Assembly: GCF_001713395.1 (NCBI RefSeq)
Contig: NZ_CP016450.1
Location: forward strand, 3,316,501 to 3,380,500
Origin: Sinorhizobium sp. RAC02
Lineage (GTDB): Bacteria > Pseudomonadota > Alphaproteobacteria > Rhizobiales > Rhizobiaceae
Reading direction: 5' to 3'
DNA: 64,000 bases
Every line of letters begins with the position of its first letter. Position 1 is the stretch's first letter. Below are positions 37,396-46,136 of the stretch, one piece after another. The notes under the pieces are model-generated. The model searched no databases, was not told the DNA's origin, and saw only the letters and a list, made by a program, of their open reading frames with translations. A program made the position numbers and the translations under genes.

Positions 37396-38247
37396 TTACT
37401 CGCCCTCGACGAAGGCCCGGAACTTTTCCGCATAGTCATTGTGCCAGCGCGATAGCGGCGGGCGGTTTTCGATGACGTCGCCGATCGCCCAGGCCATGCG
37501 GCGTTCATCGAGTGCGCGGGGCACGTCGTTGTCGGGGCAAAGGATGTAGAAGTCGCCGCGCTCCAGGCTTTCCAGCAGGAAGTCGACGGTCTGGGAGGAG
37601 GTCCAGGCGGCATCCGGCTTTTCCGTGCGGTCGCCTCTGGTCAGGCCGGTGAAGACGAAGCCTGGGATGAGTAGATGGGCGGAGATGTTTGCGCCCTCGG
37701 TGTTGCGCAATTCGTGCTGGAGGGCTTCGGTAAACACCTTCACCCCGGCCTTGGAGACATTGTAGGCCGGATTGCCGGGCGGCGTGGTGATGCCCTGCTT
37801 GGAGCCGGTGTTGATGATGAGGCCGGGTTCGCCATGGGCCAGCATGTTGGGGCCGAAGACCTGGCTGCCGTGGATGACGCCCATCAGGTTGACGGCGAGG
37901 ATATGGTCCCAGTTGGCCTCGGCGCTGAAGATCGAGGTGGCCGGCTGGATGCCGGCATTGTTCATCAGCACATGCACACGGCCGAAGCGCTGGAGCACGG
38001 CGCGTTCCAGCGCCTCCAGTTCGTGACGGTGGGCGACGTCCGTCTCCACCGCCATGGTGTTGGCTTCGCCGGCAATCGCCTCGAGTTCCAGACGGGCTTC
38101 ACCGAGCCGGTCGCCGCCGAGATCGGCGATCGCGACGCACATGCCGGCTTCTGCGAAACGCCGTGCAGCCGCCAGCCCGATGCCGGAGGCACCGCCGGTG
38201 ATGACGGCGACATTGGCTTCCTTGATGATGTCCTGGATGTTCGTCAT
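37396..38247 (-). CDS. SDR family NAD(P)-dependent oxidoreductase
   Basis: 283 residues. Rossmann motif TGGASGIG (residues 18-25), NNAGIQ, and the catalytic Tyr-x-x-x-Lys in AYNVSKAGV. It lacks a clear specificity hint; the C-terminal part (FYILCPDNDVPRALDERR) is found in SDRs of unknown substrate. It stands alone and is divergent from argG. Confidence 0.9.
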   Translation of the reverse strand: MTNIQDIIKEANVAVITGGASGIGLAAARRFAEAGMCVAIADLGGDRLGEARLELEAIAGEANTMAVETDVAHRHELEALERAVLQRFGRVHVLMNNAGIQPATSIFSAEANWDHILAVNLMGVIHGSQVFGPNMLAHGEPGLIINTGSKQGITTPPGNPAYNVSKAGVKVFTEALQHELRNTEGANISAHLLIPGFVFTGLTRGDRTEKPDAAWTSSQTVDFLLESLERGDFYILCPDNDVPRALDERRMAWAIGDVIENRPPLSRWHNDYAEKFRAFVEGE

Positions 38248-38431
38248 GGGGCACCCCTTCCATGGTTTACTGAGGCGAATATGGGTTGCGATGGCGCGCT
38301 GTCAAACCTGGCTTGCATCAGGAAGCCGCCCGCCTCGCCCTTGCGTCACGCGCCAACTTCGCTAAAAGTGCCGCGACACCGGGCCTTGCGGGCTTGCCGC
38401 AGATCCTCTCCATGCAACGGACCTCATCACC

Positions 38432-39655
38432 ATGGCATCTTACAAAGACGTGAAAAAAGTCGTGCTGGCCTATTCCGGCGGCCTCGACACCTCGATCATC
38501 CTGAAATGGCTGCAGACCGAGCTCAATGCGGAAGTCGTGACGTTCACGGCCGACCTCGGCCAGGGCGAAGAACTGGAGCCGGCGCGCAAGAAGGCCGAGA
38601 TGCTGGGCATCAAGGAGATCTTCATCGAGGACGTGCGCGAGGAATTCGTGCGCGATTTCGTCTTCCCGATGTTCCGTGCCAATGCGGTCTATGAAGGCGT
38701 CTATCTGCTCGGCACGTCGATTGCCCGTCCGCTGATCTCCAAGCACCTGATCGAGATCGCCGCCAAGACCGGCGCCGATGCCATCGCGCATGGCGCGACC
38801 GGCAAGGGCAACGACCAGGTCCGCTTCGAACTGTCGGCCTATGCGCTGAACCCGGACATCAAGATCATCGCGCCGTGGCGCGACTGGTCGTTCAAGAGCC
38901 GCACGCATCTTCTCGAATTCGCCGAGCAGCACCAGATCCCGGTCGCCAAGGACAAGAAGGGCGAAGCGCCATTCTCCGTCGACGCGAACCTGCTGCACTC
39001 CTCCTCCGAGGGCAAGGTGCTGGAAGACCCGGCCGTCGAGGCCCCGGAATATGTGCACATGCGCACGATTTCGCCGGAAGCTGCTCCCGACAAGGCGACC
39101 ACCATCAAGGTCGGCTTCGAGCGCGGCGACGCCGTCTCGATCAACGGCGTTCGCATGTCGCCGGCAACGCTGCTCGCGACCCTCAACAATTACGGACGCG
39201 ACAACGGCATCGGCCGCCTCGACCTCGTGGAAAACCGTTTCGTCGGCATGAAGTCGCGCGGCGTCTACGAGACGCCCGGCGGCACCATCCTGCTGGCCGC
39301 GCACCGCGCAATCGAATCCATCACGCTCGACCGGGGTGCAGCACATCTCAAGGACGACCTGATGCCGCGTTATGCCGAGCTGATCTATTACGGCTTCTGG
39401 TTCTCGCCGGAACGCGAAATGCTGCAGGCGCTGATCGACCGGAGCCAGGAGCATGTCGAGGGCGAAGTGACGCTGAAGCTCTACAAGGGCAATGTCATGG
39501 TCACCGGCCGTGAATCGGACAAGTCGCTCTATTCCGACAAGCTTGTCACCTTCGAGGACGACCAGGGCGCCTACGACCAGAAGGACGCTGCCGGCTTCAT
39601 CAAGCTGAACGCGCTGCGCCTTCGCACGCTTGCCGCCCGTAACCGCCGCAGCTGA
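38432..39655 (+). CDS. argG: argininosuccinate synthase
   Basis: 407 residues, type I family length. ATP pyrophosphatase loop AYSGGLDTS (residues 13-21), [13 protein letters not shown] and [10 protein letters not shown] are present. It joins citrulline and aspartate in arginine synthesis. The ribosome site before ATG 38432 is weak, but the N-terminus is that of the family. A strong terminator follows. Confidence 0.98.
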   Translation: MASYKDVKKVVLAYSGGLDTSIILKWLQTELNAEVVTFTADLGQGEELEPARKKAEMLGIKEIFIEDVREEFVRDFVFPMFRANAVYEGVYLLGTSIARPLISKHLIEIAAKTGADAIAHGATGKGNDQVRFELSAYALNPDIKIIAPWRDWSFKSRTHLLEFAEQHQIPVAKDKKGEAPFSVDANLLHSSSEGKVLEDPAVEAPEYVHMRTISPEAAPDKATTIKVGFERGDAVSINGVRMSPATLLATLNNYGRDNGIGRLDLVENRFVGMKSRGVYETPGGTILLAAHRAIESITLDRGAAHLKDDLMPRYAELIYYGFWFSPEREMLQALIDRSQEHVEGEVTLKLYKGNVMVTGRESDKSLYSDKLVTFEDDQGAYDQKDAAGFIKLNALRLRTLAARNRRS

Positions 39656-39673
39656 TCCGATCGTCTACCCATG

Positions 39674-39709
39674 AAAAAGCCCGCTGTTGGAAACAACAGC
39701 GGGCTTTTT
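39674..39709. terminator. bidirectional terminator after argG
   Basis: A perfect 15-base-pair stem (39674-39688 with 39695-39709) with an A run on one side and a T run on the other, and a GGAAAC loop. It serves argG and the converging FAD oxidoreductase gene. Confidence 0.9.
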
Positions 39710-39727
39710 GCTTGGGAGGGTTCGATC

Positions 39728-41032
39728 TCAGAGGCCGAAGGCGTCCTTGAACTGGTACCACCAAGACCCGATGGTGGAATACTGCGCGCGGAACATGCGT
39801 CCGCCCGGGAAGGGAATCCAGGGCAGTTTCTCGAACTGGCTGAAACGCGACAGGTCGCCGTGGATCGCCTCGCTGAGGATGCGGCCGAACAGGTGCGAGC
39901 CCGTAACGCCGTGGCCGCTGTAGCCATGGGCGAAATAGGTGTTCTTGCCGATCTTGCCCATCTGCGGCACGCGCGAGAAGGAGAGGGCAAAATTGCCGCT
40001 CCAGGCGTAGTCGATCTTCACGCCCTTCAGTGAAGGAAAAACCTTTTCGAGGTTCGGGCGGATTTTTGCCCGCACGTCCGTCGGGTCGGTGCCGCCATAG
40101 ACGGTGCCGCCACCGAAGATCATGCGCTTGTCGGCCGACAGGCGGAAATAATCTAGGATGTAGCGTACGTCCTCGACGCACATGTCGCTCGGGATCAATC
40201 CATCGGCGCGGTCACCGAGCGGTTCGGTCGCGACCATCTGGGTCGAGACCGGCATGACGCGCGAGACGAGTTTCGGCACGACATGGCCGAGATAGGCATT
40301 GCCGCAGATGACGGCGGTGTTTGCCGTGACGCTGCCGCGCGCGGTGTGGATGACCGGCTTTTCAGCCTCATGTTCGACGCGGATGACGGGCGATTGTTCG
40401 TAGATCACGCCGCCGAGCGATTCGAGTGCCTTGGCCTCGCCGAGGGTGAGGTTGAGCGGGTGCATGTGGCCGCCGGTGGTGTCCAGCATGCCGCCGACAT
40501 AGGCATCCGTCTTGACGAGTTTCTGGATCGCCGCCTTGTCGAGCATCTGGTGGTCGTCCATGCCGTAGCTCTTCCACAGAGCTTTCTTGTGCTCCAGGTC
40601 CTTCATGTGCGCGGGCGTGTAGGCGGCGTAGATGTTGCCGGTCTTCATGTCGCAATCGATGTCGTATTGCGAGACGATGCGGCGAATGATCTTGCCGCCT
40701 TCCTGCACGAGGCCACCGACAAAGGCGCCAGCCTGGTCGCCGTAACGGCGCTTGATCGTGTCGAGGCTGGCGTTCAGACCGTTGACGATCTGGCCGCCGT
40801 TGCGGCCCGATGCGCCCCAGCCGATGCCCGCACCTTCGACCATCACGACCTTGTAGCCCTTCTCGGCGAGATGGATGGCGGTCGAGAGGCCGGAATAGCC
40901 GGCGCCGAGCACGGCGACGTCGGCCGTCACTGCGCCTTCAAGCACTTTTGGCGTACGCACGATGTTGCGGGAAGCGGCGTAGTAGCTGTCGGGATAGGTG
41001 CCGTTGCCGGCATAGGATTCATTCGTAGCCAT
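39728..41032 (-). CDS. FAD-dependent oxidoreductase, gamma-glutamylputrescine oxidase-like (PuuB type)
   Basis: 434 residues. DAO-family FAD motif ADVAVLGAGYSGLSTAIHLAEKG (its GxGxxG near residue 45), then WGASGRNGGQIVNGL and YAWSGNFALSFSRVPQMG in the FAD-binding C-terminal region. PuuB oxidises gamma-glutamyl-putrescine. The gene's ATG shares one base with the stop of the glutamine-synthetase-like gene (TGATG), which supports a PuuAB-type pair. The substrate could be another gamma-glutamylated amine. Confidence 0.87.
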   Translation of the reverse strand: MATNESYAGNGTYPDSYYAASRNIVRTPKVLEGAVTADVAVLGAGYSGLSTAIHLAEKGYKVVMVEGAGIGWGASGRNGGQIVNGLNASLDTIKRRYGDQAGAFVGGLVQEGGKIIRRIVSQYDIDCDMKTGNIYAAYTPAHMKDLEHKKALWKSYGMDDHQMLDKAAIQKLVKTDAYVGGMLDTTGGHMHPLNLTLGEAKALESLGGVIYEQSPVIRVEHEAEKPVIHTARGSVTANTAVICGNAYLGHVVPKLVSRVMPVSTQMVATEPLGDRADGLIPSDMCVEDVRYILDYFRLSADKRMIFGGGTVYGGTDPTDVRAKIRPNLEKVFPSLKGVKIDYAWSGNFALSFSRVPQMGKIGKNTYFAHGYSGHGVTGSHLFGRILSEAIHGDLSRFSQFEKLPWIPFPGGRMFRAQYSTIGSWWYQFKDAFGL

Positions 41033-42375
41033 CAGACGATTTCCAGGTAGGCGCTGAACTCGAAGTCGGTCACCTGTTCGGCGAAGCCGGCGATTTCCTG
41101 CCGCTTGCAGGCGATCAGCATGGAGCGGAGATCCGCGTCGAAGATTTCCGAGACGATCGAGCCGTTCTCGAAGGCGGTGACGGCCGAACCCCATTCCGAG
41201 GGGATGCGCGGCAGCTGCGAGAGATAGGCGCGGCCCGAGACCGGTGCCGGCGGCTCCCACTTGTTGCGGATGCCGACAAGCGCAGCGCCAAGGATGCCCG
41301 CCATGACGAGATAGGGGTTGGCGTCGGCGCCGGCGACGCGGTGCTCGATGCGCCGCGCCTTGTTGCTGCCGCCGGGAATGCGGATGGCGGCGGTGCGGTT
41401 CTCGTAGCCCCAGGAGACGGAGGTCGGGGCGTGCGTGTCCGGCCTGAGGCGGCGGTAGGAGTTGAAATGCGGCGCGAAGAGCAGCGTCGATTCCGCCATG
41501 CCGCGCGTGAGGCCCGCGACGGCATGTTTCATGATGTCGGAGCCCTCAGGCGTGCCGTCGTCGAAGACGTTGTTGCCGTCCTCGTCGATCAGGCTGAAAT
41601 GCATGTGCATGCCGCTGCCGGAACGCATGCCGTAGGGTTTTGCCATGAAGGTGGCGGCAAAGCCGTGTTTGCGGGCGATGCCCTTGATGATGCGCTTGAA
41701 GAACAGTGCGTCGTCGGCGGCCTTCAACGGGTCGTCGGAATGCATGAGATTGATTTCGAACTGGCCAATGCCGTTTTCGGCGACGGCCGAATCCGCCGGC
41801 ACGTTCTGCCGCTCGCATTCCGCATAGACGTCGGAGAAGAACTGGCCGAAATCGTCAAGCTCGTCGATCGACAGGATGGCGTCGGAATCGAGCCGCTTGC
41901 CGGTATAGGGCGAGATCGGCGGCTGGGCATGATCCGGCTCGGCGTCGATCAGGTAGAATTCCATCTCCGAGGCGACGACGGGGCGCAAGCCGAGTTCGTG
42001 ATACTGGCGCACGATATTGGCGAGCGCCTGGCGCGGATCGGCGAGGAAGGGTTCGCCATTCTCCTTGAACAGCCAGAGCGGCACGACGGCGGACGGTTTC
42101 AGCGTCCAGCTCACGGGCAGCGCACCACGGCCGGTCGCCGCGCAGATGCCGTCCATGTCGCCGCTCGCGAAGACGTGGCTCGAGCCGACGATGTCCTCGC
42201 CCCAGACGTCCACGCCGACGATGGAAAGCGGCATGCGGATGCCGCCCTTCAACACCTTTTCCGCCTGCCCGACGGGCACGCGCTTGCCGCGCAGGATGCC
42301 GTTCAGATCGCAGACGACGGCCTGGATGCTTTCCACGCCATCGGCGGTGATCAGCCAATTGGAATCTTCGTTCAT
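41032..42375 (-). CDS. glutamine synthetase family ligase, gamma-glutamylputrescine synthetase-like (PuuA type)
   Basis: 447 residues, the single-subunit GS catalytic fold. ASEMEFYLID and NGIGQFEINL (metal sites), GMRSGSGMHMHFSL, and NRTAAIRIPGG are present; the Tyr used for adenylylation in housekeeping GS is absent. Such GS-like enzymes attach glutamate to amines. Paired with the oxidase and a divergent GntR gene, it probably begins polyamine or amine breakdown. Confidence 0.87.
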   Translation of the reverse strand: MNEDSNWLITADGVESIQAVVCDLNGILRGKRVPVGQAEKVLKGGIRMPLSIVGVDVWGEDIVGSSHVFASGDMDGICAATGRGALPVSWTLKPSAVVPLWLFKENGEPFLADPRQALANIVRQYHELGLRPVVASEMEFYLIDAEPDHAQPPISPYTGKRLDSDAILSIDELDDFGQFFSDVYAECERQNVPADSAVAENGIGQFEINLMHSDDPLKAADDALFFKRIIKGIARKHGFAATFMAKPYGMRSGSGMHMHFSLIDEDGNNVFDDGTPEGSDIMKHAVAGLTRGMAESTLLFAPHFNSYRRLRPDTHAPTSVSWGYENRTAAIRIPGGSNKARRIEHRVAGADANPYLVMAGILGAALVGIRNKWEPPAPVSGRAYLSQLPRIPSEWGSAVTAFENGSIVSEIFDADLRSMLIACKRQEIAGFAEQVTDFEFSAYLEIV

Positions 42376-42392
42376 CGCCCTCGTCTTTCTAT

Positions 42393-42418
42393 ATCACATA
42401 GTAATATTTGTGATCACA
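42393..42418. promoter_or_regulatory. probable GntR operator between the PuuA-like and GntR genes
   Basis: Two overlapping symmetric elements: ATCACA (42393-42398) with TGTGAT (42409-42414), and the perfect palindrome TGTGATCACA (42409-42418). The T-GT-AC-A pattern suits a FadR-subfamily GntR protein. It lies 18 bases from the PuuA-like start and about 100 from the GntR start. Confidence 0.6.
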
Positions 42419-42516
42419 TTTTGGAAATATGCACACTTTCTTGTCGCCGGTCAAGCTGCTAGAACCTGTCACAAGGGGTAGGATAGCACCCCGCAGCCGG
42501 TCACAGGAGGGATGGA

Positions 42517-43212
42517 TTGGGCAATTTGGCGCTTGAGCCGCTGGACCGGCCGGAAGGCATGACGACGCATGAATATGCGCATCGGCGCCTGCGCCAGGCG
42601 ATCATGGTGGGCTCCATCCGGCCGGGCGAATCACTGACCATTCGCGGCATTGCGGAGGCGATGGAATCGAGCCCGACGCCCGTGCGCGAAGCCCTGCGGC
42701 GCCTCAGCTCCGAGGGGGCACTCCGGGTGCTCGACAACAGGCGCATCATGGTGCCGCGCATGACGGCGGACCGCTTCAGCGAGCTGGTCTCGCTGCGCTC
42801 CGTGCTGGAGCAGCATGCCGCCCGCCGGGCCGTGCCGCACATCACCGAACGGCGCATCGACCGGCTTGCCGAGATCGACAAGGCGCAGGACGAGGCGATT
42901 TCCCGCAAGGACAACGGGACGGCCCTGTTGCTGAACCAGGAATTCCATCGCACGCTATACACTGCCAATCCCGAGCAGGTGATCATGCCGATGGTGGAGA
43001 GCATCTGGCTCCAGCTCGGCCCCTTCCTCGGCATCGCCATGGAACATGTCGCCCAGCTCTATTTCGTCGATCGTCACGTGGAGGCCATCGAGGCGCTGCG
43101 CAAGCGCGACGAGGATGCTGTGGCGGCGGCGATCAAGGCCGATATTTCCGAGGGCATCGGCGGCTTCGAGCGCGCGGCGATCGAAAACCTGCTGCGGCTT
43201 GCCGGGCAATAG
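42517..43212 (+). CDS. GntR-family transcriptional regulator (FCD domain)
   Basis: 231 residues from a TTG at 42517 with AGGAGG 6 bases before the start. Winged HTH near residues 15-80 (GESLTIRGIAEAMESSPTPVREALRRLSSEG) and a helical FCD domain with conserved metal-site residues (EFHRTLY and later a DRHVEAIEALRKRD). Divergent from the PuuAB-like pair, so probably its repressor. Confidence 0.9.
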   Translation: MGNLALEPLDRPEGMTTHEYAHRRLRQAIMVGSIRPGESLTIRGIAEAMESSPTPVREALRRLSSEGALRVLDNRRIMVPRMTADRFSELVSLRSVLEQHAARRAVPHITERRIDRLAEIDKAQDEAISRKDNGTALLLNQEFHRTLYTANPEQVIMPMVESIWLQLGPFLGIAMEHVAQLYFVDRHVEAIEALRKRDEDAVAAAIKADISEGIGGFERAAIENLLRLAGQ

Positions 43213-43214
43213 GT

Positions 43215-43922
43215 CTAATCGACCGTCACAGTATCGCCAAGCGCAATCCTGCCCGGGGCGACCACCCTGGCCAGTACGCCAAAGCCGCCGCCGCCATGTT
43301 TGGCGATCGTGTGCAGCACATCCTTGTCGAACGGCACGCCGGGCTGGCCAAGCGCGGTAAAGGCGCAACGCGCGCAGGGCTCGAGGATTTCGATGACCGC
43401 GTTGCCGGCGCGTAGGATGCGGCCAATGAGCTTTTGCTCGACGAAATCGACGTCACCCGCATATGTGCCGATCAGGATGTTGGGCCGAAAACGCCTGATG
43501 TCGAGGATGGCCGTGGGCAACAGTGCTTGCAGGTGTGCCAGCGAAGACGTGGTCAGAATATGCAGGTGATCGCGATCATAACGCGGTGCCGCACCCGTTT
43601 CGCCGAAGGGCAGGAACTGGACGGGGAATTCGAGATGGTCGGAAGCGATCGTGTCGGCCGTCGGCGAGGGGAGGGCATGCCATGCGGTGCCATCGCGGCT
43701 GATTTCCGGCCCATCGACAGCCGCCCGCGATTGGAGCCCCGGAACCGGCCGCCAGCGCCGCTCTTTTTCCGGCGCCGCAACGGCCTTGCTGTCTTTGTCG
43801 AACAGGCCCCATTGGCGGTCGCCGACGATACCGGCTTCGTCGAGCTCGGCGGTTTCGAGCTGTTCTCCGGTCAGCGAGCTGACGGGATAACGCCAGAGTT
43901 CGCGCGTGGTACCAAACTGCAT
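43215..43922 (-). CDS. MOSC domain-containing protein
   Basis: 235 residues. N-terminal beta-barrel MOSC_N region (LWRYPVSSLTGEQLETAELDEAGIVGDRQWGL) and a C-terminal MOSC domain with RFRPNILIGTYAG, ILEPCARCAFTALG (putative molybdenum-cofactor Cys) and FGVLARVV. Relatives (MOSC/YcbX type) take part in molybdoenzyme sulfur chemistry or amidoxime reduction. Its stop is 2 bases from the GntR stop. Confidence 0.9.
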   Translation of the reverse strand: MQFGTTRELWRYPVSSLTGEQLETAELDEAGIVGDRQWGLFDKDSKAVAAPEKERRWRPVPGLQSRAAVDGPEISRDGTAWHALPSPTADTIASDHLEFPVQFLPFGETGAAPRYDRDHLHILTTSSLAHLQALLPTAILDIRRFRPNILIGTYAGDVDFVEQKLIGRILRAGNAVIEILEPCARCAFTALGQPGVPFDKDVLHTIAKHGGGGFGVLARVVAPGRIALGDTVTVD

Positions 43923-44088
43923 GCCGCTTCCTTTCGAAGGTCCCCTCGTGTCGTGACGCTATCGCCGCATCCGGCCGGTGTCCATCTCTGGCGCCTGAAG
44001 GCGCTTTGCCGCAAGCAAGCGGCTTGCATCCCCCGTTCGGCCCATGCAATGGATCAGAAAACCTGAATGTGGACTATGGGGCAGGCAC

Positions 44089-45342
44089 ATGAAGACGGAC
44101 GTCATTGTTCTCGGCGCGGGCGTGATCGGCATTTCGACCGCGATCCATCTGGCACGGCGCGGCAAATCGGTGGTGCTCGTCGATCGCCGGGGTGCTGCGG
44201 AAGAGACATCCTATGGCAATGCCGGCCTGATCCAGCGCGAGGGTGTCTTTCCCTACGGTTTCCCGCACGATTTCGGCGCGCTGTTCCGCTATGCGCTGAA
44301 CAACACGATCGATGCGCATTATCATCCGTCGGCGATCCCGAGCATCATTCCGTTCCTGGCGCGCTACTGGTGGCATTCCGGCTTCCGGCAGCACCAGAGC
44401 ATCGCCCATCTCTATGCGCCGCTCATCGAGAATTCGATTTCCGAACATGCCGACCTGATCGCGGCGTCCGGTGCCGACGACCTCATCCGCAAGGACGGCT
44501 GGATGAAGGTTTTCCGTTCCGAGAAGGCGCGCGACGCCGCCTATGCGGATGCGGAAAAGCTGTCCGCCAATTTTGGCGTCAACCACCAGAAGCTGACGAC
44601 GGCCGAAGTGGCGGCGGCCGAGCCGTCCATCCGCGCGGAGCTCACCGGTGGCCTGCGCTGGACCGACCCATGGTCGATCCTCGATCCGCAGAGCCTGATG
44701 AAGCGCTATCTCGCCTATTTCCAGTCGCTCGGCGGCACGCTCCAGTCCGGCGACGCCGCGACCATCGAGCATGTGCTGGAAGGCGAGGGCTGGCGCATCG
44801 CGACGCCGGAAGGTCCGCTGGAGGGCAAGGAAGTCGTCGTGGCGCTCGGCCCCTGGGCCGATACGGTAACGCGCAAGCTCGGCTACCGTTTCCCGCTCGC
44901 CGTCAAGCGCGGTTATCACATGCACTATGGTGCCGAAGAGGGTGCACACCTCAACAACTGGGTGCTCGACGCCGAGCGCGGCTATTTCCTCGCGCCGATG
45001 CAGCGCGGCATCCGCCTCACCACCGGTGCCGAATTTGCAAGGCGCGACACGCGCAAGACGCCGGTGCAGCTGCGCCGCGCGGAAAAAGTGGCGCGCGAAT
45101 TCTTTCCGCTCGCCGAACGGCGCGACGACGAGCCGTGGATGGGCTGCCGCCCCTGCACGCCGGACATGATGCCGATCATCGGCAAGGCCCCGCGCCATTC
45201 CGGCCTCTGGTTCGCCTTCGGCCACGCCCATCATGGCATGACGCTCGGTCCGATCACCGGGCGCGTGCTGGCGGAAAAGATGCTGGGCGAGCGGACGGTG
45301 ATCAATATCGGCCCGTATCGGCCGGAGCGCTTCATCGCCTGA
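44089..45342 (+). CDS. FAD-dependent oxidoreductase, D-amino-acid dehydrogenase (DadA)-like
   Basis: 417 residues from ATG 44089. DAO FAD motif DVIVLGAGVIGISTAIHLARRG, ETSYGNAGLIQREGV, and a late WMGCRPCTPDMMPIIG, closing with FGHAHHGMTLGPITGR. This layout is that of DadA-like enzymes that oxidise D-amino acids to 2-oxo acids and pass electrons to the respiratory chain. The specific substrate is not visible. The upstream start at 44044 is less likely. Confidence 0.85.
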   Translation: MKTDVIVLGAGVIGISTAIHLARRGKSVVLVDRRGAAEETSYGNAGLIQREGVFPYGFPHDFGALFRYALNNTIDAHYHPSAIPSIIPFLARYWWHSGFRQHQSIAHLYAPLIENSISEHADLIAASGADDLIRKDGWMKVFRSEKARDAAYADAEKLSANFGVNHQKLTTAEVAAAEPSIRAELTGGLRWTDPWSILDPQSLMKRYLAYFQSLGGTLQSGDAATIEHVLEGEGWRIATPEGPLEGKEVVVALGPWADTVTRKLGYRFPLAVKRGYHMHYGAEEGAHLNNWVLDAERGYFLAPMQRGIRLTTGAEFARRDTRKTPVQLRRAEKVAREFFPLAERRDDEPWMGCRPCTPDMMPIIGKAPRHSGLWFAFGHAHHGMTLGPITGRVLAEKMLGERTVINIGPYRPERFIA

Positions 45343-45438
45343 CCGCGGGTGCGGACGCCGCGAAGGCGAGGCGTCGGCACAAAGAGTGCTTGCCCAACCG
45401 CCCCGCCTGATCCGCTTTGCCACCACCGTTCACCCCAC

Positions 45439-45536
45439 CCTCCGTCATCCTCGGGCTTGACCCGAGGATCCACACATCACGGCACGCCACGAGTTTGTGG
45501 CATGGATCCTCGGGTCAAGCCCGAGGATGACGGAGG
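45439..45536. repeat. large perfect inverted repeat (BIME-like pair of palindromic units)
   Basis: Arms of 34 bases (45439-45472 and 45503-45536) are perfect complements. Each arm is itself a hairpin (CCTCGGG, CTTGA, CCCGAGG), and a GCCAC/GTGGC stem fills the centre. It lies in the 241-base gap between the DadA-like gene and the Lrp regulator, where no gene is seen. The unit is a widespread alphaproteobacterial repeat. Confidence 0.8.
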
Positions 45537-45583
45537 AGAGGTGGCGGGACAGGCTGAGAGGCTTACCCGGCCGGTGTCGTGAC

Positions 45584-46036
45584 CTAACGCCTTATCCGCG
45601 TCGAAAGAATGATCGAGGACAGCGTGCGTTCCACGCCGTCGATCGCGCCGATCTTGTCGATCAGGTGGTCGAGTTCGGCGATGGATGCCGCCTCGACCAC
45701 GGCGATCAGGTCGAAGTTTCCGCTCACTGAATGCAGCGTGCGCACGGCGGAAATGGCGTGCAGCTCTGTCGTGATGCGCGAAAGCGTCTTGGGCGCGATG
45801 GTGATCAGCACGTGGGCCTTCACCATGCCGCTCTCATAGGCGTCGGAAAGTTTGACGCCGTAGCCGGCGATCACCCCGTCCCGCTCCAGCCGGTCGATCT
45901 TTGCCTGCACGGTGGTGCGCGACAGCCCGAGCTTGCGGGCGATCGTCGCGGTCTGTTCGCGGGCGTTTTCGCTAAGGATGGCGAGAAGCTCGCGATCCTT
46001 GGTGCCTAACGTCGAAATGCTCATTTTTGCCGTCAT
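45584..46036 (-). CDS. Lrp/AsnC-family transcriptional regulator
   Basis: 150 residues. HTH near residues 10-60 (TATIARKLGLSRTTVQAKIDRLERDG), then a RAM ligand-binding domain (SAVRTLHSVSGNFDLIAVVEA). Lrp proteins usually sense an amino acid. It is divergent from the lysine-6-dehydrogenase-like gene (100-base gap), so lysine or a product is a plausible signal; this is inference. Confidence 0.92.
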   Translation of the reverse strand: MTAKMSISTLGTKDRELLAILSENAREQTATIARKLGLSRTTVQAKIDRLERDGVIAGYGVKLSDAYESGMVKAHVLITIAPKTLSRITTELHAISAVRTLHSVSGNFDLIAVVEAASIAELDHLIDKIGAIDGVERTLSSIILSTRIRR

Positions 46037-46136
46037 TCTGCCGATACTGATAATGTATTATGCCGGATGTGGCGCTTTAAATCGACAGTCACTGCCTCCA
46101 AAATAAGCGCATCAATTCATGCCGGAGGGAAATCAC

